Source: a virus. Taken from it: DNA of 31,965 bases. The notes below the pieces were generated by a model. That model was not told the DNA's origin, did no database searches, and was given only the letters and a program-made list of their open reading frames with translations. The stretch lies in the IMG/VR virus record IMGVR_UViG_3300029953_000113, positions 1 through 31,965 of that record. One strand, 5' to 3'. Of this stretch, positions 1-6,757 are shown one piece after another. The position numbers and the translations under genes are program-made. Positions within the stretch are counted from its first letter, which is position 1. Every line of letters starts with the position of its first letter.

Positions 1-378
1 GCGGCGATTGACTCGGTCGAGTTTGCGCGGGCGTTCGCAGCCGCTTCGCTCGATGAGTTAGTCGCCAACGAATACGGCGGCCCGCAGAGCGGCAGAGATA
101 ACTTTTTGAAGTCGATCAAGCGGCTTGGGTTCGACGGCGCGGCCGCGTGGAAAAAGGCGACGAAGCCCAAGCCAACTGAAACTAAGAAGGCTTCGAAGAA
201 AGCCGTCAAGGCGGTAGCTGCCAAGCCCGCGAAGAAGGCTGCGAAACCGGCAAAGAAGGGCATCTCTCCGGAGACGCGCAAGCGCATCGCGGCTGCTGTG
301 AAGAAGAGGTGGGCACAGATCCCCAAGGCGAAGACTGCGCCGGTTCCCTTCAACGACGATGACGGGGGTGATGAATGA
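1..378 (+). CDS. Lys/Ala-rich basic protein, 5' end cut by window
   Basis: The frame is open from base 1, so the N-terminus lies outside the window; a TTG at 106 could start a 90-residue version but has no clear ribosome site. The N-terminal 35 visible residues are mixed and acidic. Then comes a long Lys/Ala/Pro tract with repeated KKAVKA, AKPAKKAA and KPAKKG motifs. A helix of the SPETRKRIAAAVKKRW kind follows, and the tail is acidic (NDDDGGDE). The tract resembles the tails of bacterial histone H1-like proteins, and the RKRIAAAxKxRW helix recurs in such basic proteins. A DNA- or RNA-binding role is inference. The stop codon overlaps the next gene by 4 bases (ATGA). Confidence 0.7.
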   Translation, partial: AAIDSVEFARAFAAASLDELVANEYGGPQSGRDNFLKSIKRLGFDGAAAWKKATKPKPTETKKASKKAVKAVAAKPAKKAAKPAKKGISPETRKRIAAAVKKRWAQIPKAKTAPVPFNDDDGGDE

Positions 379-620
379 GCGCCCCGCCAGGTGTTTGCCG
401 CTATTGCGGCATTACTGCTGCCGAGATTGAACGCAGCAATTCGTTGGGATGGCAGGACAAGCGGCGTAACTGTTGCACGAAGTCCTCGTGCTACAAGCAG
501 GAGGCCGCAACGGTGCGGAGGTTGGCGGACGCGGCACGCGAGCAGCGCCGTAAATTGACGCCGGCAGAAGTGCACGCGAAGATTCGCGGGCTTAAGCCAA
601 AGAAAGGACGGGCGGCGTGA
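375..620 (+). CDS. Small Cys-rich (zinc-finger-like) hypothetical protein
   Basis: This 81-residue protein starts at an ATG that overlaps the previous stop (ATGA), which points to translational coupling. Near the N-terminus it has CRYCG, then CC and SSC about 23 residues later, a spacing that could bind one zinc ion. The second half is basic and helical (AAREQRRKLTPAEVHAKIRG) and ends in KPKKGRAA. I do not recognise a named family. The end overlaps the next gene by 4 bases with a GTGA junction. It is one of several small CxxC proteins in this early block and may bind nucleic acid, but that is only inference. Confidence 0.65.
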   Translation: MSAPPGVCRYCGITAAEIERSNSLGWQDKRRNCCTKSSCYKQEAATVRRLADAAREQRRKLTPAEVHAKIRGLKPKKGRAA

Positions 621-910
621 GGGATCTTTGGAGCGAGACAGCAGTTCACGTGTGCGAAGTGGATGGATGTGACGCGCATGCGCCTGCCGGACGGTATTGC
701 GCTCGGTGCACGGACGAGATCGAGGCGTTGGATTCCTATTACGCCGAGCGGGCGGCCAGCGGGGCCTCCGCGTTTCGCCGCTTGTGCCAGGCGGTGCGTA
801 AACGTTTTTGGGTGGTCAACGTGATTGTCGTCGGCGTGGGTCTCTTGTATCTCGGCTGGAAGGTCGGCGACGTGTTGATCGAGTGGATTCGCGCGGGAGG
901 GGTGCAGTGA
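617..910 (+). CDS. Small Cys-rich protein with one C-terminal membrane segment
   Basis: This 97-residue protein starts at GTG 617 within a GTGA overlap with the previous stop. The N-terminal half has four cysteines as C-x4-C and CARC around a GRYC core, like a small zinc knuckle. Residues about 68-84 (VVNVIVVGVGLLYLGW) are a hydrophobic transmembrane segment preceded by the basic run RKRF. A cytoplasmic zinc knuckle with a membrane anchor is the likely layout. Its function is unknown. It ends in another GTGA overlap with the following gene. Confidence 0.65.
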   Translation: MRDLWSETAVHVCEVDGCDAHAPAGRYCARCTDEIEALDSYYAERAASGASAFRRLCQAVRKRFWVVNVIVVGVGLLYLGWKVGDVLIEWIRAGGVQ

Positions 911-1365
911 CTGCAATTCAAGGTGGGCAACTCGAACTGGAACTGCCGTGCATGTTGACGGACGAAGAAGTGCAATCGCGCGGCCGGATGCTGGGCGAGA
1001 CGATCTGGTCGATCGACGAGACGAACACGGCCCGCACTGAGGCAATGAAGAAGTTCAAAGAGCGCCTGGTCGGGCTCAATGAGCAGCAACGCAAACTGGC
1101 TCGGATCATTCGCAACCGGGTTGAGCCGCGGATGGTGCACTGCGCGGTGCGGTTTCACATGCCCTGCGAGGGGATGAAGCGCATCGTCCGCATGGATACG
1201 GGTGAGGTTGTTCGCGAAGAGCAGATGACTGACTCCGAAAAGCAGCTCAACTTGTTCGCTGCGCAACAGGAGTTCGAGCGGTTCATGGAAGGCCAGGGCG
1301 TCGACCAGGCGCAAGCTGAGCCGCCGACGGAAGAGCTTCCTCCGGACGAGGCGGATGTCGAGTGA
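907..1365 (+). CDS. Hypothetical phage protein, helical
   Basis: The chosen start is GTG 907, which overlaps the previous stop as GTGA; this matches its neighbours better than longer in-frame upstream starts. The product is 152 residues. The start (TAIQGGQLELELP) is followed by a charged helical stretch (about residues 20-75) with coiled-coil character. A middle beta-like section, RMVHCAVRFHMPCEGMKRI, is followed by an acidic Pro/Glu-rich tail. No family recognised. It belongs to the same tightly overlapping early gene string. Confidence 0.6.
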   Translation: MTAIQGGQLELELPCMLTDEEVQSRGRMLGETIWSIDETNTARTEAMKKFKERLVGLNEQQRKLARIIRNRVEPRMVHCAVRFHMPCEGMKRIVRMDTGEVVREEQMTDSEKQLNLFAAQQEFERFMEGQGVDQAQAEPPTEELPPDEADVE

Positions 1366-1619
1366 GGCCGCCGCCGGATTGGACGCGCACGGGGACTTTA
1401 GTGGGGTTCGCAGATTCGCTGCGCAGGAATAGCGACGCTATCTGCGTGCTGGTCATTCGACCGCATGACTCGGTGTTCTCGGTGGATCCGCGATGCAAGC
1501 CGGAAGACGCGGCGGAGCGGGTTCTCGAGTATTTGCCGCGCCTGGCTGGACGAGTGGAAGAGACGCGTCGCGACAAGAAGCAGGCGGCACGGTTGGAGCT
1601 GGGGCCGAACAGGGAGTAG
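1362..1619 (+). CDS. Small hypothetical protein
   Basis: This 85-residue protein starts at GTG 1362 in a GTGA overlap. The N-terminal half is beta-like (DAICVLVIRPHDSVFSVDPR). The C-terminal half is basic and helical with many Arg and Lys. The last codons and the TAG stop lie inside a two-unit 7-base repeat array (1611-1624), so the repeat may have set or altered the C-terminus. Function unknown. Confidence 0.55.
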   Translation: MRPPPDWTRTGTLVGFADSLRRNSDAICVLVIRPHDSVFSVDPRCKPEDAAERVLEYLPRLAGRVEETRRDKKQAARLELGPNRE

Positions 1620-1624
1620 GGGTT
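1611..1624 (+). repeat. Heptamer array 1, two units
   Basis: Two tandem 7-base units, AGGGAGT and AGGGGTT, followed by AG. The junction supplies the TAG stop of the preceding gene (1617-1619). Same family and orientation as the arrays at 2449, 3026, 14496 and 21822. Confidence 0.6.
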
Positions 1625-1642
1625 AGTGAAAGGCGGGGATCG

Positions 1643-2137
1643 ATGAAGTGTCTGAGCGTGCGCGCGCCGTGGTGGCTTGCCATTCTGCGCTTTGGGAAGG
1701 ATATCGAGAATCGTGACTGGTCTACGCGCCTTCGGGGTACGGTCTATCTGCACGCTAGTTCGTGGTTCCGTCCTCGCGAGATTTTGCAGGACATCGATTC
1801 AATCGCACATATCTGCAAGGTAACTGGCCAGCCGTTCTTTGGGATGTTGATCGACTACTTGAAGGCGGGATGCGGGCGGATCGTCGGCAAGGTTGACATC
1901 GTCGATTGCGTATCGCAGAGCAGTTCGCCATGGTTCTTTGGAAAGTTCGGCTTTGTCCTGGCGAATCCGGTTGCGTTCGAGCGTCCTATCCCGTTCAAGG
2001 GAGCACTCGGTTTCTTTGATGTCCCGGATGGGATTGAGGGGTGGGAAACGTCGGGCGCGCCGGAGGGAGAGCCGCCGCTGTTCGTGGGGATCGACCTGGC
2101 TAGCGGGAAAGATCGCGTAGGACGGTGGAACGCATGA
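1643..2137 (+). CDS. ASCH/PUA-like domain protein
   Basis: This 164-residue protein starts at ATG 1643 after the purine-rich site AAAGGCGGGG. The N-terminus (MKCLSVRAPWWLAILRFGKDIENRDW) is the hallmark opening of phage and bacterial ASCH-domain proteins: KxLSVRxPWxxxI, then GKDxENRxW. It is followed by LRGTVYLHAS, the usual second strand, and later GRIVGKVDIVDCV and FGFVLANPVAF strands. ASCH domains have a PUA-like fold and are predicted to bind RNA or modified nucleobases; some members are amidohydrolases on modified cytidine. Which applies here is not visible. The end overlaps the next gene (ATGA). Confidence 0.85.
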   Translation: MKCLSVRAPWWLAILRFGKDIENRDWSTRLRGTVYLHASSWFRPREILQDIDSIAHICKVTGQPFFGMLIDYLKAGCGRIVGKVDIVDCVSQSSSPWFFGKFGFVLANPVAFERPIPFKGALGFFDVPDGIEGWETSGAPEGEPPLFVGIDLASGKDRVGRWNA

Positions 2138-2445
2138 AAGGTGCGACGAAGCGTGCGCGGCCGGCGGACGGCGGGATCGTGTGGCATGAGGAGTTCAACG
2201 CGTTCGAGTGCTACGGATGCGGCGAGTTTGAGGAGATCCGCTCCGCAGCCAATCGTACGCCGGACAAGCTGGCGGAGCTGAAGGAGATGCTCGTCGCCGA
2301 TCACACCGAGTGTTGGGAATTCGACGACCCGCAGATGGCGCGGGATGCGCGGAAGTACCGCTCGGAAAAGAAGCGGCGCGACAATTTGAAGGTTCGCGCG
2401 GGCGGTGCACTGGATCGGCAGTCGGTGAGTTGGAGAGGGCGGTAA
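2134..2445 (+). CDS. Small hypothetical protein with CxxC motif
   Basis: The chosen start is ATG 2134 because it forms the ATGA overlap with the ASCH gene; a GTG nine bases upstream is possible. The product is 103 residues. Its beta-like first part contains FECYGCGEFEEI with a CxxC, and a later DHTECWEF supplies further His and Cys, so a single zinc site is possible. The C-terminal third is strongly basic. No family recognised. A three-unit heptamer repeat begins four bases after the stop. Confidence 0.6.
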   Translation: MKGATKRARPADGGIVWHEEFNAFECYGCGEFEEIRSAANRTPDKLAELKEMLVADHTECWEFDDPQMARDARKYRSEKKRRDNLKVRAGGALDRQSVSWRGR

Positions 2446-2448
2446 GGC

Positions 2449-2469
2449 AGGGATCAGGGCCCAGGGGTC
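2449..2469 (+). repeat. Heptamer array 2, three units
   Basis: Three exact-length 7-base units (AGGGATC, AGGGCCC, AGGGGTC) followed by AGAAAGG. It lies four bases after a stop codon and 18 bases before the next start. Confidence 0.75.
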
Positions 2470-2487
2470 AGAAAGGGTGGGGGGACG

Positions 2488-3027
2488 ATGAAGGGCGTTT
2501 GGAATCGGTTGACGAATTGGGTGCGGAAGTGGGTGACGTTGCCAGGCCGGTTGCGGGCATGCCGAGAGCGGATGTTTGCAGATGAATACTGGCGCGGTCG
2601 GTTCAAGGGATGGACAGTGCGGTTCGGCGTGGAGGGAAGGCTAGATATGGAGTCGGCCTGCCTGATTGCGCAGCGCTGCGATGGTGCTGAGTATGCGCTG
2701 AAACGGTTGGCTGATGCAGAGGAGAAGGCGCTGGCGGAGGCGGGCATCCCGGGCCTCACGCGGGCGGATATTGAACGCCTGGCTGTGCTGGCTGAGGAGT
2801 GCGGCGAAGTGGCCAAGGCTGTGAGTAAGGTGCTTCGGCATGGGTACAAAGGGGCGTCGCCCTTCGGTGGCCCGAACCATAAGGTCACGCTTGAGCGCGA
2901 GATGGGCAACGTGCGCGCGGCGATTGACATGATGATCACCGCGGGCGATGTGCGCGGCGGAGATGTACAGCACTGGCGCTGCAGTAAGCGCGCCAACGGT
3001 TGGAAGTACATGCACCACCAAGGATAG
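2488..3027 (+). CDS. MazG-like nucleotide pyrophosphohydrolase-type protein
   Basis: This 179-residue protein starts at ATG 2488. Residues about 97-150 read as a MazG-like helical core: LAEECGEVAKAVSKVLRHG carries the EExxE metal-binding motif (103-107). The second helix, with TLEREMGNVRAAIDMM, carries the usual ExxD-type pair (136-147), though Asn stands where GD is usual. MazG enzymes hydrolyse (d)NTPs to monophosphates; phage versions may clean the nucleotide pool or lower ppGpp. The N-terminal 90 residues (basic, Trp-rich) are not part of that core. Whether the Asn change leaves activity is unknown. The TAG stop overlaps a heptamer array. Confidence 0.65.
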   Translation: MKGVWNRLTNWVRKWVTLPGRLRACRERMFADEYWRGRFKGWTVRFGVEGRLDMESACLIAQRCDGAEYALKRLADAEEKALAEAGIPGLTRADIERLAVLAEECGEVAKAVSKVLRHGYKGASPFGGPNHKVTLEREMGNVRAAIDMMITAGDVRGGDVQHWRCSKRANGWKYMHHQG

Positions 3028-3039
3028 GGATCAGGAGTT
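3026..3039 (+). repeat. Heptamer array 3, two units
   Basis: Two 7-base units, AGGGATC and AGGAGTT, followed by AG. The first two bases are the last two bases of the preceding TAG stop. Confidence 0.6.
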
Positions 3040-3080
3040 AGTTGCCGCTGTGACTACGGTGTTTGAGGGAGAGGGATGAA

Positions 3081-3638
3081 ATGGACGAGTTAAAGATACC
3101 GGAGGATTTGCGGGAAGCACATGCAAACTACTCTAACCCGCTGCGATGTGGACTAGATAATTCGGTGGTCGTCGCACTGATCGAGCGCATCGCCGACGAC
3201 GAGGACGCGGTTGTGACGCTTGCCCGACAGCACGCGCAAAGCGGAGAGACGATAGCACGCCTGAAAGGGATGCTAGATATGGCCGTGGATCGCCTTGGCG
3301 GTACCGTGGAAGGCGCCCCCACACGGCCGCTCAACTTCTTGCAGCGGATAGATGAGCTTGTACGTAAGGAGCAGGAGGCTCAGAAGTTGGCCGATCTGCT
3401 GTGTCCACCCCACGCATCGATGGATAGCAATGGAAACCTCAAGCCTTTTGATAATTGCATTGCCTGCATCCGCAACGAGCGCGATGAGGCCCTGGAGGCG
3501 CTCAGGGCGTACCAGAAGCTTGATGACGCTCACGCCAACTGCGATGAATGCGAGGGTCTTGAGCAGCCGGAAACCTGCGCGAAGTGTTTCCCGCTTGCCG
3601 ATGCTGCGCGGCTCAAGATGCGTGCGGTACTCGCCTGA
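3081..3638 (+). CDS. Hypothetical phage protein, helical with CxxC pairs
   Basis: ATG 3081 was chosen because AGGGAGAGGG lies seven or so bases upstream; a TTG at 3063 is in frame. The product is 185 residues. Most of it is charged helix with coiled-coil potential (about residues 20-115). Cysteine pairs follow: CIAC, then CDEC and CAKC near the C-terminus, suggesting a zinc site. Similar helical CxxC proteins are common fillers in phage early regions. I do not recognise a specific family or role. Confidence 0.65.
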   Translation: MDELKIPEDLREAHANYSNPLRCGLDNSVVVALIERIADDEDAVVTLARQHAQSGETIARLKGMLDMAVDRLGGTVEGAPTRPLNFLQRIDELVRKEQEAQKLADLLCPPHASMDSNGNLKPFDNCIACIRNERDEALEALRAYQKLDDAHANCDECEGLEQPETCAKCFPLADAARLKMRAVLA

Positions 3639-3681
3639 GCTAGGCATCGTAGCTAGATCGCGACAGAAAGGAAATAGCAAA

Positions 3682-3924
3682 ATGGCAGTTTTCTTTGATA
3701 CAGGCGGTGGAGACATCTACGGTGGTCCCACCAAAGAGGCGGTTATTGCCGCCATGCTTGACGACTCGGACGATGTTGATTTGGATGATGTCACCGAGGT
3801 TCCCGGCACGATGAAGATGAGCGCGTCAGACGAGAACGGTGATCCGACCGGAGACACCATAACCCTCGAAGAAGAGTACGACGAGACGTTTGGATCGTAC
3901 TGCGTTGCTTCCGAAAACTGCTAA
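3682..3924 (+). CDS. Small acidic hypothetical protein
   Basis: This 80-residue, very acidic protein starts at ATG 3682 behind a good site (AGAAAGGAAA). The N-terminus MAVFFDTGGGDIYGG is followed by Asp-rich runs (LDDSDDVDLDDVTEV) and a Glu-rich end with two Cys. Such strongly acidic small phage proteins sometimes mimic DNA, but nothing here proves it. After the TAA stop, the same frame continues into a 21-base sequence that is repeated at the 3' end of the gene ending at 7138. Confidence 0.6.
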   Translation: MAVFFDTGGGDIYGGPTKEAVIAAMLDDSDDVDLDDVTEVPGTMKMSASDENGDPTGDTITLEEEYDETFGSYCVASENC

Positions 3925-3927
3925 CAG

Positions 3928-3948
3928 AGCAGGCACCATCGCGATCTG
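3928..3948 (+). repeat. 21-base direct repeat, copy A
   Basis: The sequence AGCAGGCACC-A-TCGCGATCTG recurs at 7112-7132 with one change (A to G at position 11). This copy is intergenic, three bases after the stop of the acidic protein gene. Confidence 0.6.
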
Positions 3949-3988
3949 AGCTTAGATGGATAACTCCTAACTGAAAGGAATTGGCTTG

Positions 3989-4792
3989 ATGAAAGAATGC
4001 GCGCCGTGCCGACGGGCTGGGCACTCCTGCCTGGGAGTGATGATGGCGTCGCCGCTTGACGGCGATGGCGAAGAGTTGATGTGCCTGGACTGTGCCGACG
4101 GCCGCGCGTGCGTGGTGGAGCGCTGTGCCGGGTTGGGGCGGGAAGAGTCGAGCGTGTCTCCGCGCGTGGGGACGTTTGGCGAGGTTGTGTTTGCGGGCGA
4201 GAAGCGGGATGCGATCCATCGCACTCCCGAGGAACTGGGGCTTTCGGCGACGGTGCCGGATGTGCCGGAGCTGAAGGCTGTAACGATGACCTGGGGAGAC
4301 GAACAGGCGCGTGGATCAATGAGCGCGGCCCGCTTGAAGTGCGATGTGAGGCCGACTATGCGCACCATTGTTGCCGCGCCGGCCGCGGCGGTGGACGAAG
4401 TGAAGAGAGAGGAGAGTGACAAGGTGAAGGATGGAGTGAAGTGCGCATATGAGGGGTGCGGTGAGATGGCCTACAGCGGCCGAAAGTACTGCACGAGTCG
4501 CCACGGCTACAAGAACAGGGCAGCAGCGTCGAAGAAGCCGGCGGAGAGCCCGCGTCAGATGGTGGATATTGATCCGGCCCGCCCAGGCACCGCGTCTGCT
4601 CTTATGAGCGCGCTGAACAGGGTTGATCAGGGAAAGACGGCTGCGGCGCCTGGCGTGGATCCGTCCGAAGTGCGGCTGAAGATTGAGATCTTACTCACAC
4701 AGAAGGAAGTGGACCGCGTGCTGGACCGGTTGGACGCCGGGCAGAGGCTTGCATTTCTGAATGATGGTCTGCGCGCAGCGCTGCTGGCGTAG
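3989..4792 (+). CDS. Hypothetical protein with N- and C-terminal zinc-binding-like motifs
   Basis: ATG 3989 sits about nine bases after AAAGGA; a TTG just upstream is less likely. The product is 267 residues. The N-terminus has CAPCRRAGHSC and then CLDC, a possible zinc ribbon. A variable middle follows. A second cluster near residues 150-175 reads CAYEGCGEMAYSGRKYCTSRHGYKNR, which looks like a small treble-clef finger. The last 50 residues are helical (LTQKEVDRVLDRLDAGQRLAFLN). It immediately precedes the replication gene, so a DNA-related job is plausible but unproven. Confidence 0.65.
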   Translation: MKECAPCRRAGHSCLGVMMASPLDGDGEELMCLDCADGRACVVERCAGLGREESSVSPRVGTFGEVVFAGEKRDAIHRTPEELGLSATVPDVPELKAVTMTWGDEQARGSMSAARLKCDVRPTMRTIVAAPAAAVDEVKREESDKVKDGVKCAYEGCGEMAYSGRKYCTSRHGYKNRAAASKKPAESPRQMVDIDPARPGTASALMSALNRVDQGKTAAAPGVDPSEVRLKIEILLTQKEVDRVLDRLDAGQRLAFLNDGLRAALLA

Positions 4793-4816
4793 GCCGTTCG
4801 AGGAAATCAAGAAGAA

Positions 4817-4882
4817 ATGACCAGAGAGTGGAAAGAGACCGCGCGGGGCATGGCTTACGCGAGGCATGGGAAAGCACTGTGA
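4817..4882 (+). CDS. Possible 21-residue leader ORF before the replication gene
   Basis: An ATG at 4817 preceded by GAGGAAATCAAGAAG opens a 21-codon frame (MTREWKETARGMAYARHGKAL). Its TGA stop at 4880-4882 overlaps GTG 4879, which is in frame with the replication protein. The GTGA junction copies the coupling seen between several genes upstream. It could be a real leader peptide that couples translation, or chance. Confidence 0.3.
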   Translation: MTREWKETARGMAYARHGKAL

Positions 4883-6216
4883 CTTCAGGGACCGAAACAT
4901 TGACGAGCCTGCGCAACGATCGCAAGGCCTGTTATTTCTGGCTGGACAACGAGGTCGTGGATTGCTACCAGCCCATCGTGGGTGCGGACGCGATCTGGGT
5001 GTACAGCCGCATAGCGCGCAACGCGCATGGAGCGTGGATTGTGTCGCCGAGGCGCCGCGATGGCGACACGCGCCTTGCGTTGCGCGAGATGGCGGAATGG
5101 TGTGGTAAGAGCGTAGATACGGTGTGGCGCTGCCTGCAGGTGCTGGAGTATGTGGGTCTGTTGCGGGGAGAGCATGGCGCAAAAAGCAAAGGCCGCTATG
5201 CGTTGGTTGATGTGAAGGACCTGGTCACGCGGGAAGGTGCGCATTACGTTTCCGGATTGGGAAGCTACCGTCTTCCGGATGAGCGCGTTGCCGAGTTGAA
5301 AGCCCAGGTGAAGGTCTTACGCGCGAAGCTGGCGCGGAAGAAGAGTGGTCAGTTGTCGGTGGTCAGCGAAGCTGCTGAATCTGTCGCTCAGAGCGACAGA
5401 TTGGAGAGCGATATTTTTTCTGCGGCTGAGGGAAAGTGCGACAGATCTGTCGCTCCGAGCGACAAATCTGTCGCACTTGGAGCACTTCCTTCTAATACAC
5501 AAGACAGCAAGACTTCAAAACAAACTACACCCCCCTTACCCCCGCAAGCGGGGGCGTGTGGTCTCGATGTGCCTGAGGAGGCATTGCATGCAAGCAAGAC
5601 GCAAGATAGCGCCGCGAGTGTGGCCGATGGACTTTGCGTGGGCGGCGATAGCGATGCGGAAGCTGCGGAAGATTTTCGAGGCACGCATGGTGCAGGAGCT
5701 CCGGGAGGAAGTTTTGGGGAACCCCTAGACAGCGCGTTCACGCCTGAGCAGCTTGCGCACTTGGACGAGCTGAGGGATGCGGGGCGAAGGGCTGATGCGG
5801 CAATGTGGGAAGGCTTCTACTGCGAGCAAAACCTCAAAGACGCCGAAGTCGCCAAGGAAGAACGCGCGAAAGCGAAACGGCTGGAGGATCTGAAAGGACT
5901 CATGCCGGACGAACCGAGCGCGGTGAAGTGGGTGATGCAGGAGTGCGACTTTGTGGACGAGGGGCGTAGGCGTGGACTGCGTGCCGTGATCGCGGCCGTG
6001 ATTGCGCAGCAATGCGTGCGGGGCAGGCCTCTCGTCGAAGTTGCGCTGGAGATGGTGCAGGCGTGGCGCGATTACGACCGGATCTTCGACTTGCTGGCAG
6101 TGCCGTACGGGCCGCTGAACTTCTTCCGCAACGGGATCTGGATTCGGCGGAATAGCTGGCGCATCGATGAGAAAAAGGCGGAGCAACGCAGGGCAGGGGT
6201 GGGGAGCGCACGATGA
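4879..6216 (+). CDS. Phage replication initiator-type protein with N-terminal winged-helix domain
   Basis: The product is 445 residues from GTG 4879; GTG 4828 is an in-frame alternative adding 17 residues. Residues about 15-110 look like the winged-helix domain of phage replication proteins: YFWLDNEVVDC, AIWVYSRIARNAHG, then an HTH in LREMAEWCGKSVDTVWRCLQVLEYVGLL. A low-complexity Ser/Lys/Asp-rich linker (about 150-270) is encoded by repeats and a GC-rich hairpin. The C-terminal 150 residues are helical. By analogy with lambda O, such proteins bind an origin that lies in their own gene, recruit the host helicase and start replication. The repeat cluster at 5378-5476 fits that model. The ATGA end overlaps the next gene. 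Confidence 0.7.
   Translation: MTSGTETLTSLRNDRKACYFWLDNEVVDCYQPIVGADAIWVYSRIARNAHGAWIVSPRRRDGDTRLALREMAEWCGKSVDTVWRCLQVLEYVGLLRGEHGAKSKGRYALVDVKDLVTREGAHYVSGLGSYRLPDERVAELKAQVKVLRAKLARKKSGQLSVVSEAAESVAQSDRLESDIFSAAEGKCDRSVAPSDKSVALGALPSNTQDSKTSKQTTPPLPPQAGACGLDVPEEALHASKTQDSAASVADGLCVGGDSDAEAAEDFRGTHGAGAPGGSFGEPLDSAFTPEQLAHLDELRDAGRRADAAMWEGFYCEQNLKDAEVAKEERAKAKRLEDLKGLMPDEPSAVKWVMQECDFVDEGRRRGLRAVIAAVIAQQCVRGRPLVEVALEMVQAWRDYDRIFDLLAVPYGPLNFFRNGIWIRRNSWRIDEKKAEQRRAGVGSAR
5344..5364 (+). repeat. Heptamer array in the replication gene, three units
   Basis: Three 7-base units (AGTGGTC, AGTTGTC, GGTGGTC) followed by AGCG. It lies in frame in the linker and encodes about SGQLSVVS. It is a GTGGTC variant of the AGGGRTY arrays elsewhere in the window. 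Confidence 0.6.
5378..5476 (+). other. Iteron-like repeat cluster, candidate replication origin
   Basis: Six copies of the 8-mer GCGACAGA (one is GCGACAAA), alternating in strand, lie at 5380, 5393, 5438, 5446, 5459 and 5467. They form nested palindromes: 5378-5402 (12-base arms around one base), 5438-5453 (perfect 16-base palindrome) and 5446-5466 (one mismatch). The two groups flank the only AT-rich patch nearby (GATATTTTTTC, 5410-5420). Iterons plus an AT-rich stretch inside an initiator gene is the lambda-type origin layout. Confidence 0.5.
5539..5554 (+). other. GC-rich perfect hairpin in the replication gene
   Basis: CCCCCGC-AA-GCGGGGG is a perfect 7-base inverted repeat in the low-complexity linker, about 60 bases after the iteron cluster and preceded by an A-rich tract. 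It could be an origin-associated structure or a mobile repeat fragment. Confidence 0.4.
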
Positions 6217-6461
6217 AACGCTTTGTGGTGATTGCGACAGCGAATCGCGGGGCGGTGGAACCGCATGAGCCGTTAGACGATGCGGGGCAGTATCTGGCGA
6301 ATTGTGCCGATGAGGCGGAGGGCCAGCGCGTGCGGGAAGTGTTGAGGCAGAGGGCGACGGCGGGTTACGGGTTTGAGCGCGATCCGCTGCCGACGTTGCA
6401 GGAAGTGGATCGAATCCGCGCGGCGCAACGCATTCGACGCGCGGAGATGGGGAGTCGCTGA
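6213..6461 (+). CDS. Small hypothetical protein
   Basis: This 82-residue protein starts in an ATGA overlap with the replication gene. It begins MKRFVVIATANRGAVEP and continues as a charged helix rich in Arg and Glu. It ends in a TGATG junction with the XRE regulator gene. No family recognised; the position suggests an accessory replication or regulation factor, which is inference. Confidence 0.55.
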   Translation: MKRFVVIATANRGAVEPHEPLDDAGQYLANCADEAEGQRVREVLRQRATAGYGFERDPLPTLQEVDRIRAAQRIRRAEMGSR

Positions 6462-6709
6462 TGGCACCGAGGCCGAGGAATGAAGAGGAGCTGCAGTTTG
6501 ACGCGTGTGTGGGAGCGAGGATTTGCAGGACGCGCAAAGCTCTGGGGATGAAAGGCGTCGATCTCGCACGGGCGCTTGATATCAGCCAGCAGCGCCTTAG
6601 TAGTTATGAGTCGGGGTATAGATGCCCGCCATTCCTGCTGGCGTCGATCGCGTCGAAATTGGGTGTTGGGGTGCAGGCTTTGATTCCAACAGATAAAGAC
6701 ACGGCGTAG
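6461..6709 (+). CDS. XRE-family helix-turn-helix regulator
   Basis: This 82-residue protein starts at ATG 6461, overlapping the preceding stop by one base. Residues about 18-75 form a Cro/CI-type HTH: GARICRTRKALGMKGVDLARALDISQQRLSSYESG, with recognition helix SQQRLSSYE, then a PPFLLASIASKLGVGVQALI helix pair. Small XRE proteins of this length act as phage repressors or Cro-like regulators. The stop codon lies inside a perfect 10-base inverted repeat (6702-6729) that could be a terminator or an operator. Confidence 0.85.
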   Translation: MAPRPRNEEELQFDACVGARICRTRKALGMKGVDLARALDISQQRLSSYESGYRCPPFLLASIASKLGVGVQALIPTDKDTA

Positions 6710-6729
6710 TTGATTTGTTAACTACGCCG
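6702..6729 (+). terminator. Hairpin after the XRE gene (terminator or operator)
   Basis: Perfect inverted repeat CGGCGTAGTT / AACTACGCCG around the 8-base GATTTGTT. The XRE stop codon lies in the left arm. There is no T-run after it, so intrinsic termination is uncertain; the symmetry would also suit binding of a dimeric HTH protein. Confidence 0.45.
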
Positions 6730-6757
6730 CAGGCATAACGGTACTCGGGAGAGATAG

